Shown piece by piece: positions 8,009 to 15,897 of a stretch of 64,000 nt of DNA. Where the stretch lies: the NCBI GenBank assembly GCA_033283335.1, contig JAWMQP010000001.1, forward strand, positions 1 through 64,000, given 5' to 3'. How positions within the stretch are numbered: the first letter of the stretch is position 1; each line of letters begins with the position of its first letter. The stretch is from Pseudomaricurvus sp033283335 (lineage in GTDB: Bacteria > Pseudomonadota > Gammaproteobacteria > Pseudomonadales > Cellvibrionaceae). A model generated the notes under the pieces. The model saw only the letters and a program-made list of their open reading frames with translations. It was not told the origin of the DNA and ran no database searches. Made by a program: the position numbers and the translations under genes.

Positions 8009-10636
8009 ATGAAGAGCGCAGAAATTCGCGACGCCTACTTGCAGTTTTTCAAGAGCAAGGGACACGAAATTGTTCCCAGCAGCTCCCTGGTGCCGGGTAA
8101 TGATCCCACCTTGTTGTTCACCAACGCCGGTATGGTCCAGTTCAAGGACGTGTTTCTGGGTGATGACAAGCGCAGCTATACCCGCGCGACCAGCTCCCAG
8201 CGCTGTGTGCGCGCTGGCGGCAAACACAATGATCTCGAAAATGTGGGCTACACTGCCCGCCACCACACATTCTTTGAAATGCTGGGTAACTTCAGCTTTG
8301 GCGACTACTTCAAGCAAGATGCCATTGCCTATGCCTGGGAGTTTCTGACCTCGTCCAACTGGCTCAATATTCCGGCTGACAAGCTGACCGTCACTGTCTA
8401 TGACGAGGATGATGAGGCCTATGGCATTTGGAAGGACCAGATCGGTGTGCCGGTCGAGCGTATTATCCGCATCGGTGACAAGGGTGGTCGATACCAGTCT
8501 GACAACTTCTGGGCCATGGGTGATACCGGCCCTTGCGGACCTTGTACGGAAATCTTCTACGACCATGGCGAGGACATCTGGGGTGGCCCTCCTGGCTCAC
8601 CGGAAGAGGATGGGGATCGCTTTATCGAAATCTGGAATGTGGTGTTTATGCAGTTCAACCGCAGTCCCGATGGCACCATGGCGCCATTGCCCAAGCCCTC
8701 GGTGGATACGGGTATGGGCCTGGAGCGCATTGCGGCTGTGATGCAAAACGTCCACTCCAACTACGAAATTGACATGTTCCAGGCACTGTTGAAAGACGCT
8801 GCCGATAAGACCGCAACCAGTGATATGGAAAACAAATCACTGCGCGTGATTGCCGACCATATTCGCTCCTGTGCCTTTTTGGTGGTCGATGGCGTGTTGC
8901 CGTCCAACGAAGGGCGGGGCTACGTGTTGCGTCGCATCATTCGCCGCGCGATTCGTCATGGGCACAAGTTGGGTCAAAAAGAAGCCTTCTTCCACAAACT
9001 GGTGGCGGGTCTGGCTGCACAAATGGGTGATGCCTACCCGGAATTGCGCACCCAACAGGCTCAAATTGAAAAGGTACTTCTGAGCGAAGAGCAGCAGTTT
9101 GAAAAAACCCTCGATAAGGGCATGGCCGTTCTGGAAGACGCTCTGAAAGGGCTTGAAAGCAACGTCATTCCTGGGGAAGTGCTGTTTACCCTGTACGACA
9201 CTTATGGCTTCCCGCTGGATTTGACCGCCGATATTGCTCGTGAGCGAGATCTGGGAGTTGATGAGGCGGGTTATGACGCCGCCATGGCGGAGCAACGTGC
9301 CCGCGCCCGTGCCGCCGGGGCCTTTAAGGTTGACTATAGCGCCAGCTTGCAGCTGGAAGGCGAAACGGAGTTCACTGGTTATACCGAGCTCAAGGCTGAC
9401 AACAGTAAGGTTGTTGGGCTATATCGCGATGGTGAGGCCGTGGATTCCCTCGGCGAAGGCGAAGAAGGGCTGGTGGTGCTTGACCGTACACCTTTTTATG
9501 CCGAATCCGGTGGTCAGGTTGGTGACAGTGGTTATCTGAGCACTGGTGCTGGTCGTTTTGAGGTGCGTGACTGCACCAAGCAGAGTGACAATCACCTGCA
9601 TATCGGTGTGGTCCTGCAAGGAACCCTGAGTCTTGGCGATACCGTCTCCACCGAGGTGGATAGCGAGGTTCGCCACGCCACCGCCCTCAACCATTCCGCC
9701 ACTCACTTGCTGCATGCGGCCCTGCGCGAAATCCTGGGTGAGCATGTGACCCAGAAGGGGTCGCTGGTGGATTCTGAACGCCTGCGGTTCGACTTTTCGC
9801 ATTTCGAGGCGCTGAAACCGGAAGAAATCAAAGCGATTGAGGCGCGGGTAAACCAGCAAATCCTGGCCAATACGGCTGTGGAAACTGACCTGTGTGATAT
9901 GGAAGCCGCCAAAGCCAAGGGGGCCATGGCTCTGTTTGGTGAAAAATACGGCGACGAAGTGCGTGTTTTGAGCATGGGTAATGGCTTTTCCGTGGAACTG
10001 TGTGGTGGAACTCACGTCCAACGCACAGGTGATATTGGCCAGATTCGAATTGTGTCTGAGTCGGGTGTAGCGTCCGGGGTACGCCGGATCGAAGCGATCA
10101 CCGGCCCCAAAGCGCTGCAGCTGTTTGATGCCACCGAAGCTCTGGTCGAGTCAGTCTGCCAGCAGGTTAAAGCACGTCCCGACACCCTCAGTGACAAGGT
10201 GTCACAACTGGTCAGCCAGAATCGGACACTGGAAAAAGAGCTGGAGCAGTTGAAAGCGAAATTGGCTTCGGCAGCCAGTGGTGATCTGGTTTCCCAGGCT
10301 GTTGAGGTTGCCGGCGTTAAGGTTCTGGCGAGCCAGCTGGACGGTGCCGATATGAAGGCACTGGATTCGGCTATCGCCCAGCTGAAAGACAAGCTTGGCA
10401 CTTGTGTCATTCTGCTAGCCAGTCCGGCTGGGGAGAAAATCAACCTGATTGCCACTGTGTCCAGCGATGTGCAGGACAAGGTGGCTGCCGGTAATCTGAT
10501 TAAATACTTCGCCCCCCTGGTGGGAGGCAAAGGCGGCGGCAAGCCCGATAAAGCCAAAGGCGCGGGTACCGATGTCTCAGCCCTGCCAGAAGCCTTGAAA
10601 ACCGTGCAGGACTGGGTGAAAGAGCAAGTCAGCTAA
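8009..10636 (+). CDS. alaS: Alanyl-tRNA synthetase
   Basis: An 875-residue class II aminoacyl-tRNA synthetase that charges tRNA-Ala in the cytoplasm. The ATG at 8009 gives the standard start MKSAEIRDAYLQFF; a TTG at 7994 overlaps the end of a palindrome and is unlikely. Order of domains: catalytic core (residues 1-460), editing domain with HSATHLLHAAL and CGGTHV zinc-binding motifs (about 560-670), then a coiled-coil and a DHHA1-type C-terminal glycine-rich domain (GGKGGGKPDKAKG). The following genes lysC and csrA are in the common gammaproteobacterial order. Full length, no defects seen. Confidence 0.97.
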   Translation: MKSAEIRDAYLQFFKSKGHEIVPSSSLVPGNDPTLLFTNAGMVQFKDVFLGDDKRSYTRATSSQRCVRAGGKHNDLENVGYTARHHTFFEMLGNFSFGDYFKQDAIAYAWEFLTSSNWLNIPADKLTVTVYDEDDEAYGIWKDQIGVPVERIIRIGDKGGRYQSDNFWAMGDTGPCGPCTEIFYDHGEDIWGGPPGSPEEDGDRFIEIWNVVFMQFNRSPDGTMAPLPKPSVDTGMGLERIAAVMQNVHSNYEIDMFQALLKDAADKTATSDMENKSLRVIADHIRSCAFLVVDGVLPSNEGRGYVLRRIIRRAIRHGHKLGQKEAFFHKLVAGLAAQMGDAYPELRTQQAQIEKVLLSEEQQFEKTLDKGMAVLEDALKGLESNVIPGEVLFTLYDTYGFPLDLTADIARERDLGVDEAGYDAAMAEQRARARAAGAFKVDYSASLQLEGETEFTGYTELKADNSKVVGLYRDGEAVDSLGEGEEGLVVLDRTPFYAESGGQVGDSGYLSTGAGRFEVRDCTKQSDNHLHIGVVLQGTLSLGDTVSTEVDSEVRHATALNHSATHLLHAALREILGEHVTQKGSLVDSERLRFDFSHFEALKPEEIKAIEARVNQQILANTAVETDLCDMEAAKAKGAMALFGEKYGDEVRVLSMGNGFSVELCGGTHVQRTGDIGQIRIVSESGVASGVRRIEAITGPKALQLFDATEALVESVCQQVKARPDTLSDKVSQLVSQNRTLEKELEQLKAKLASAASGDLVSQAVEVAGVKVLASQLDGADMKALDSAIAQLKDKLGTCVILLASPAGEKINLIATVSSDVQDKVAAGNLIKYFAPLVGGKGGGKPDKAKGAGTDVSALPEALKTVQDWVKEQVS

Positions 10637-10646
10637 GCTGAATGTT

Positions 10647-10663
10647 GTTTCCTGTGGGGAAAC
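10647..10663 (+). terminator. Small hairpin after alaS
   Basis: GTTTCC and GGAAAC form a 6-bp stem with a 5-base loop ten bases after the alaS stop. No T tract follows, so it may be a weak terminator or only an RNA end. The rest of the 187-bp alaS-lysC gap contains a second GGCCTG/CAGGCC inverted repeat but nothing resembling a lysine riboswitch. Confidence 0.35.
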
Positions 10664-10823
10664 GATCGAAATTACCAATAAAAGGTCATTTGAGGGCTTC
10701 CGCTGATTAACATTTGATCCAGTTTGGTGTTTAATTGGCGCCCATTTTTATGGGAAGCATTTTTAGGTACTGGCCTGTCAGATTTACTGGTCTTGGCAGG
10801 CCGCTTGAAGGATTGCAAGCTAG

Positions 10824-12053
10824 ATGAGCTTATTTGTACAAAAATACGGTGGCACCTCCGTCGGCACGGTGGAGCGCATTGAGGCCGTTGCCGATAAAGT
10901 GGCGGGCTTCCGCCAGCAAGGTCACGATATGGTGGTGGTGGTATCCGCCATGAGCGGTGAAACCAATCGCCTGATTGACCTGGCCAAGCAAATCCAGGAC
11001 AAGCCCGACGCGCGTGAAATGGATGTGCTGGTGTCAACCGGTGAGCAGGTCACTATCGCTTTATTGTCCATGGCTCTGAAAAAGCGTGGTGTTGATGCGC
11101 GATCCTATACCGGTTCACAGGTGAAAATCCTGACCGACAGTGCCCATACCAAGGCACGAATTCAGGATATTGCTGTCGAAAACATGCGCAAGGACCTGGA
11201 TGAGGGCCGGGTGGTCGTGGTTGCCGGTTTCCAGGGCGTTGATGAGCACGGCAATATCACGACGCTGGGACGCGGCGGTTCAGACACCACAGGTGTTGCC
11301 CTGGCGGCGGCGTTAAAGGCTGATGAATGCCAGATTTATACCGATGTGGATGGCGTTTACACCACCGATCCACGGGTGTGTGAAGGTGCGCGTCGACTGG
11401 ACAAGATCACCTTTGAAGAAATGCTGGAGATGGCGAGTCAGGGCTCCAAGGTTCTGCAAATCCGCTCCGTAGAATTTGCGGGCAAATACAATGTCCCGCT
11501 GCGAGTTTTGCACAGCTTCCAGGAAGGCCCTGGAACCCTGATTACCCTCGATGAGGATCTTTCCGATATGGAACAGCCTGTAGTTTCCGGTATTGCGTTT
11601 AACCGCGATGAAGCCAAAGTCACCGTAGCCGGTGTGCCTGATATGCCGGGCGTTGCCGCGCGTATTCTGGCGCCCATCGGTGCCGCCAACATCGAAATCG
11701 ATGTGATTGTGCAAAACGCCTCGGCGGATGGCACTACTGATATGACCTTCACCGTTCACCGGAACGATGTGGAGAAAGCTAAAGAGGTCTTGGGACCCGT
11801 ATGCACCGAAGTAAAGGCGCGTGAAATTATTACCGACGATAAGATCGCCAAGGTATCTATTGTGGGTGTAGGTATGCGCTCTCACGCCGGTGTGGCATCA
11901 AAAATGTTTGATGCACTGGCAGCGGATAATATCAATATTCAGATGATCACCACGTCTGAAATCAAGATCGCTGTCATTATAGAAGAGCGTTATCTGGAAC
12001 TGGCCGTACGCAGTTTGCACAAGGCCTTTGAACTGGATGCGATTGAAAACTAA
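10824..12053 (+). CDS. lysC: Aspartate kinase
   Basis: A 409-residue monofunctional aspartokinase that phosphorylates aspartate, the first step towards lysine, threonine, methionine and diaminopimelate. The amino acid kinase domain starts with VQKYGGTSVGTVERI and includes TLGRGGSDTTGVALAA; two C-terminal ACT domains (about 265-409), where lysine or threonine feedback normally acts, include VPDMPGVAARIL and GVGMRSHAGVASKMF. The length fits the Pseudomonas-type lysC. There is no recognisable lysine riboswitch upstream, so control is probably at the enzyme or by another mechanism. Confidence 0.96.
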   Translation: MSLFVQKYGGTSVGTVERIEAVADKVAGFRQQGHDMVVVVSAMSGETNRLIDLAKQIQDKPDAREMDVLVSTGEQVTIALLSMALKKRGVDARSYTGSQVKILTDSAHTKARIQDIAVENMRKDLDEGRVVVVAGFQGVDEHGNITTLGRGGSDTTGVALAAALKADECQIYTDVDGVYTTDPRVCEGARRLDKITFEEMLEMASQGSKVLQIRSVEFAGKYNVPLRVLHSFQEGPGTLITLDEDLSDMEQPVVSGIAFNRDEAKVTVAGVPDMPGVAARILAPIGAANIEIDVIVQNASADGTTDMTFTVHRNDVEKAKEVLGPVCTEVKAREIITDDKIAKVSIVGVGMRSHAGVASKMFDALAADNINIQMITTSEIKIAVIIEERYLELAVRSLHKAFELDAIEN

Positions 12054-12061
12054 GCTTGATT

Positions 12062-12166
12062 GAAAAGAAAAGCTGGCACTTGGACGGCGCTGCGCCAATT
12101 TAGACTATTTATCAGCCACTTTCTGGTGGTTTTGTAGCCTAAAGTGCCATGAAGAATTTTCTTTTC
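12062..12166 (+). other. Long imperfect inverted repeat between lysC and csrA
   Basis: Outer arms GAAAAGAAAA (12062-12071) and its exact complement (12157-12166) enclose inner arms GGCACTT (12075-12081) and AAGTGCC (12142-12148). The RNA could fold into one long stem of about 105 bases with a small CCAC/GTGG hairpin at the tip. It could serve as the lysC 3' end, a csrA leader element, or both. Confidence 0.5.
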
Positions 12167-12304
12167 TCTCAGGCTGGACAATACTTACACGAATAGTGAT
12201 ATCGCTGATGAAAAGAGGCGGTAAGGGTTAGGGTAAGAAACCGACAACGGTATCACCAGTGTAATTGTCCGTTGTACTCACAGGATGCTTGAAGGAGATA
12301 GACA

Positions 12305-12493
12305 ATGTTAATTTTAACCCGCCGAATTGGCGAGACACTGATGGTCGGTGACGAAGTAACCGTCACGGTGCTGGGTGTCAAAGGCAATCAGGTCCGTATC
12401 GGTGTCAATGCCCCGAAAGAGATTGCGGTTCACCGCGAAGAAATCTATCAGCGGATTCAACGAGAGAAGGAAGATCAGGAGCAACAGGACTGA
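12305..12493 (+). CDS. csrA: Carbon storage regulator CsrA/RsmA
   Basis: A 62-residue RNA-binding protein, essentially the full-length CsrA/RsmA consensus (MLILTRRIGETLMVGD, then NAPKEIAVHREEIYQRI). The homodimer binds GGA motifs near ribosome binding sites and changes translation and mRNA stability. A strong AAGGAGAT lies 6-8 bases upstream of the ATG and itself contains GGA, so autoregulation is possible. The lysC-csrA-tRNA-Ser order is characteristic of gammaproteobacteria. An intrinsic terminator follows. Confidence 0.98.
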   Translation: MLILTRRIGETLMVGDEVTVTVLGVKGNQVRIGVNAPKEIAVHREEIYQRIQREKEDQEQQD

Positions 12494-12523
12494 CTATCCC
12501 CAGTCCCACTGATCATGCAAAAG

Positions 12524-12548
12524 ACCCGCATTTCCAGCGGGTTTTTTG
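12524..12548 (+). terminator. Intrinsic terminator after csrA
   Basis: CCCGC and GCGGG with a 7-base loop, flanked by AAAAGA and a run of six T residues. Confidence 0.9.
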
Positions 12549-12650
12549 TGCCTGACTGATAGGCAGCTCTGGAGCGGGCAACAAATGCGCAAGCCGGCCA
12601 GCCTTTATGCAGTCGAGCTTGAAAAAGGTAAATTATTTACCGGCAAGTCT

Positions 12651-12677
12651 TTGATTCTCTGATGAATATGGTATTAT
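12651..12677 (+). promoter_or_regulatory. Probable promoter of tRNA-Ser
   Basis: TTGATT (12651-12656) and TATTAT (12672-12677) are 15 bases apart, short but workable; the next bases are GC-rich (GCCCGCCG), like the discriminator of stable-RNA promoters under stringent control. Confidence 0.5.
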
Positions 12678-12732
12678 GCCCGCCGTTGTTGACGAGGTGA
12701 GGCCAAAACCAAAGCTAGTTAACAGTGTACGT

Positions 12733-12822
12733 GGAGAAGTGGCCGAGTGGCTGAAGGCGTGCCCCTGCTAAGGGTATATATCGGAAACGGTATCGAGGGT
12801 TCGAATCCCTCCTTCTCCGCCA
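12733..12822 (+). tRNA. tRNA-Ser (anticodon GCU)
   Basis: A 90-nt tRNA with a long variable arm, as expected for serine. The acceptor stem GGAGAAG pairs with CTTCTCC, the T-loop GGTTCGAATCC is standard, the anticodon loop reads CTGCTAA, and CCA is encoded. It sits after csrA as in many gammaproteobacteria, though the tRNA-Arg that often follows is absent. Confidence 0.95.
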
Positions 12823-12829
12823 TTATTCA

Positions 12830-12849
12830 GTTCCGGGAAGTCCCGGAAC
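12830..12849 (+). other. Perfect short palindrome after tRNA-Ser
   Basis: GTTCCGGGA and TCCCGGAAC are separated by two bases. It lies eight bases past the encoded CCA and may help 3'-end processing or stability of the precursor. Confidence 0.5.
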
Positions 12850-12856
12850 GTCCAGA

Positions 12857-12892
12857 AAAGGCTGTAACCTCTAGGGGTTGCGGCCTTTTTTG
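12857..12892 (+). terminator. Intrinsic terminator of tRNA-Ser
   Basis: An AAGGC..AACC stem pairs with GGTT..GGCC(TT) and runs into six T residues. Confidence 0.8.
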
Positions 12893-12945
12893 TGTCTATC
12901 AGGTTTGTGTCCAACCAGGCCCCTGTGCTGGCTGACGCCTTCGAC

Positions 12946-15666
12946 CTATGTCGCTGAGTGGAAATCCAGGTAATGGCTATTGTTTCGCCAGTGATAATAC
13001 AACTTCTGCATTTCGCCGGTCACAATGATGAGCGCGGCAAAGCCCAGCAGAGGCAGCCAGTCCCCGAAACTGACTGCAGTGATCCCAAGTACCTCGGCCA
13101 TCGGTGGCCAGTACATGGCGCCGAGATGCAGTGCCTGCGCGAGCAGGACACTGGCAATCAGTAGCGGGTTCCGCCACAGTGAATGGGAAAATACGGAGCG
13201 CGTTTCAGAACGGCTGTTGAAGACCTGGGCATTTTCAAACAACACCATCAGCAGCAAGGTGTAGCTGCGAGCGAGGGTTTCTGTCATTCCCTGTTGCAGC
13301 AGCCAGCTGAAACAGCCAAAGGCCAGTGTTCCCATCACCAAACCTGCCAGCAGGATACGGCTGATCATTAACGAGTTAAAAAGGCCTTCCTGCGGTGAAC
13401 GTGGTGGTTTTTGCATTTCATCGCCTTCGCCGGGTTCCACGGCGAGCCCCAGGTTTTGCGCGCCATTGGTGACCAGGTTCAGCCATAACAGCTGTATGGG
13501 TGTCAGTGGCAGCGGCATGGCGAATATGGCGGCAAGAATAAACAAAACGATTTCCGCAACACCGGTGGAGACGAGAAAGAAGACCGTCTTGCGCACGTTG
13601 GCATACGCAATGCGGCCTTCACGGATACCGGCCACCAGCGAGGCAAAGTTGTCGTCAGTGACCAGCAAATCCGCGGCTTCCCTGGCCACATCGGTGCCGC
13701 GTTTGGCCATCGCCACCCCAACATGAGCCGCGGTGAGAGCTGGGGCATCATTGGCGCCATCACCGGTGACGGCAACAAACTCACCCTGGCGAATCAGTGA
13801 GCGCACAATGGCGAGTTTTTGCTCCGGTGTAACTCGCGCGAACACCGAGCTGCTGTGCACCAGGTCGTCGAACTCGGTTTCATGCTGGGCCTGGGCAGAG
13901 GCGAGTTGCGCACCGGTAATCACCTGGCTGTCATCGCTGATCAGCCCTAGTCGTTTGGCATTGGCACTGGCGGTGCGGGGGTGGTCCCCGGTCAGTATGC
14001 ACACCTCAATGCCGGCTCGCTGGCAATCGGCGATGGCCTGTTGGGCCTCCGGGCGCAGCGGGTCGATCATTGCCACCAGCCCCAGTAAGCAAAGGCTGTG
14101 TAACGAATCCACGTCCAATGAATTGGCTGGGCGACCGATTCGGTCAGCCACCGCCAAAACCCGAGCACCTTGAGAGGCTTGCTGATGCATGAGCTTGACC
14201 AGCAGCTGGCTATCGATTGCCTGATCACCCTGCGCCGTGGCCATGGTGTCACACATGGGCAGGAGTGTTTCCAGAGCCCCCTTAACACAGATCAGGGCGC
14301 TGTCCGCTGAATCATTGTGAGGCACTTCATGCAGGCTGGCGGCAAAGCCGCGACGGGGTTCATAGGGGATTTGCTCGAGCTGCGGGTATTGCATTCGGAC
14401 CTCAGCGGGTGCAAGCCCCAGTCTGTCGGACATATGCAGAAACGCGATATCCACGGTGTCACCATTGGCAAGCCAACTCCGGCTGTCGCTGTCCCATTGC
14501 CATTTTGCTTCATTACAGAGAGTGGCTACCCGGGCACACCTCAGCAGACGCGAATCCTGTTCGGCGTTGGTGTTGACGTTGGAGCTGGCAACGGGCCAAG
14601 TTTGACCGTCGACAAAAGTGATGGCGTCGGCGGTTAATTCATTTAAGGTCAAGGTACCGGTTTTATCGGCGGCTATCACGGTGCAGGAACCCAGACTTTC
14701 CACCGCCACCAGCTTGCGGACAATGACATGCTGTTTCACCATGCGACGCATACTGACCGATAACACCACGGTCAGTGCCACGGGTAAGCCCTCGGGTATG
14801 GCGGAAACGGCCAGCGCGACTACGGTCATGAACACCGTCAGTGGCGGTGTATTGCGGGCCAGTTCCACCAGTGCCAGGGTGGTCACCACCACCAGCAGGG
14901 CAACGGTGAGGTTCTTACTGAAGCGTTCGATGCGTTGCAGCAGGGGCGGGCGGGCAGACTCCGCGGCGATGAGACCTCGCGCCAGCTGGCCGATTTCAGT
15001 ATCACTGCCCGTTTGCGTGACCAGGCCAACCCCGCGACCGGAATGCACCAGGCTACCGGCAAAGGCAATGTTCTGACGTTCCATCACGGGTGTGTCAGCC
15101 GGTAAAGTCAAGGTACTGTTCTTATCGACCGGGACGGATTCGCCGGTCAGCAGGGACTCGTCAATTTGCAGTTGATCGTCACGCATCAGACGCAGATCTG
15201 CCGGTACGCGATTGCCGGAAGCCAGCTCCACCCAGTCTCCGGGCACCAGCTCTTGGGTTGGCAGCTGGAGCCACTGTCCTTCGCGCAACACCATGGCGCT
15301 ATCGCTCACCATATTGCGCAGGGCATCGGCACTGCGGCGAGCGTGAAATTCTTGTACCGCGCCAATCAACGCATTGAAGACGACGATGGCACCGATGAAG
15401 ACAGCATCGGAGAGATGTCCAACCAGCAGGGAAACCACCAGCGCCAGGAGCAAGACATAGATCAATGGACTGCGCAGCTGATGCAGCAGAAAAATGCCAA
15501 AGTGCATCGCTCTGGGGCTGGGCAGGGCATTGGGGCCAAAACGGGCCTGGCGTTGTTGAACCTGTTGGCGGCTGAGTCCGTCCTCGCTCACAGCCAGTAC
15601 GTGACGGGCGTGTTGCGGCGATATTGAGTGCCAGGTGGAAGAGGCAAGGGCGTCTAGGTCGTCCAT
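12946..15666 (-). CDS. P-type (P2-like) cation-transporting ATPase
   Basis: A 906-residue membrane pump if started at the ATG at 15666; an ATG at 15750 would add 28 residues with no family likeness, and neither has a clear ribosome binding site. All P-type landmarks are present: TGES, the phosphorylated Asp in DKTGTLTLNE, the nucleotide-site KGALETLL and the hinge GDGANDAPAL, with about ten membrane spans. PEGLP in the fourth span places it among P2 (Ca2+ or Na+/K+-like) pumps. However, spans 5 and 6 read STGVAE and LVTNGAQ where SERCA has N768 and D800, so the calcium site is altered. The transported ion is therefore not assigned. The gene diverges from ppsA. Confidence 0.88.
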   Translation of the reverse strand: MDDLDALASSTWHSISPQHARHVLAVSEDGLSRQQVQQRQARFGPNALPSPRAMHFGIFLLHQLRSPLIYVLLLALVVSLLVGHLSDAVFIGAIVVFNALIGAVQEFHARRSADALRNMVSDSAMVLREGQWLQLPTQELVPGDWVELASGNRVPADLRLMRDDQLQIDESLLTGESVPVDKNSTLTLPADTPVMERQNIAFAGSLVHSGRGVGLVTQTGSDTEIGQLARGLIAAESARPPLLQRIERFSKNLTVALLVVVTTLALVELARNTPPLTVFMTVVALAVSAIPEGLPVALTVVLSVSMRRMVKQHVIVRKLVAVESLGSCTVIAADKTGTLTLNELTADAITFVDGQTWPVASSNVNTNAEQDSRLLRCARVATLCNEAKWQWDSDSRSWLANGDTVDIAFLHMSDRLGLAPAEVRMQYPQLEQIPYEPRRGFAASLHEVPHNDSADSALICVKGALETLLPMCDTMATAQGDQAIDSQLLVKLMHQQASQGARVLAVADRIGRPANSLDVDSLHSLCLLGLVAMIDPLRPEAQQAIADCQRAGIEVCILTGDHPRTASANAKRLGLISDDSQVITGAQLASAQAQHETEFDDLVHSSSVFARVTPEQKLAIVRSLIRQGEFVAVTGDGANDAPALTAAHVGVAMAKRGTDVAREAADLLVTDDNFASLVAGIREGRIAYANVRKTVFFLVSTGVAEIVLFILAAIFAMPLPLTPIQLLWLNLVTNGAQNLGLAVEPGEGDEMQKPPRSPQEGLFNSLMISRILLAGLVMGTLAFGCFSWLLQQGMTETLARSYTLLLMVLFENAQVFNSRSETRSVFSHSLWRNPLLIASVLLAQALHLGAMYWPPMAEVLGITAVSFGDWLPLLGFAALIIVTGEMQKLYYHWRNNSHYLDFHSAT

Positions 15667-15897
15667 GGAATAGGGCAAACGTGGCGGAGAATCAAGTCGG
15701 TTGCTTTGCCTAAGAATAGTCGAGTTTCCCACCCCAAGAGGTATCGGCATGTCAGCCGTTCAGAGCCGGAGACTTTTGGCTATGCTTCTTACCATATCCT
15801 TTGCCGATGCAATGGGTTTCCCGGTGGTTTATGGGAGATATAGAGTCGAGATAAGAGTCATTGAAGTTCTTCACCGATGTCACTATGAGGGTACAGT

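Noticed and set aside
10664..10823. Lysine riboswitch before lysC
   Set aside because: The gap is short and I could not find the conserved L-box segments; only a simple inverted repeat is present.
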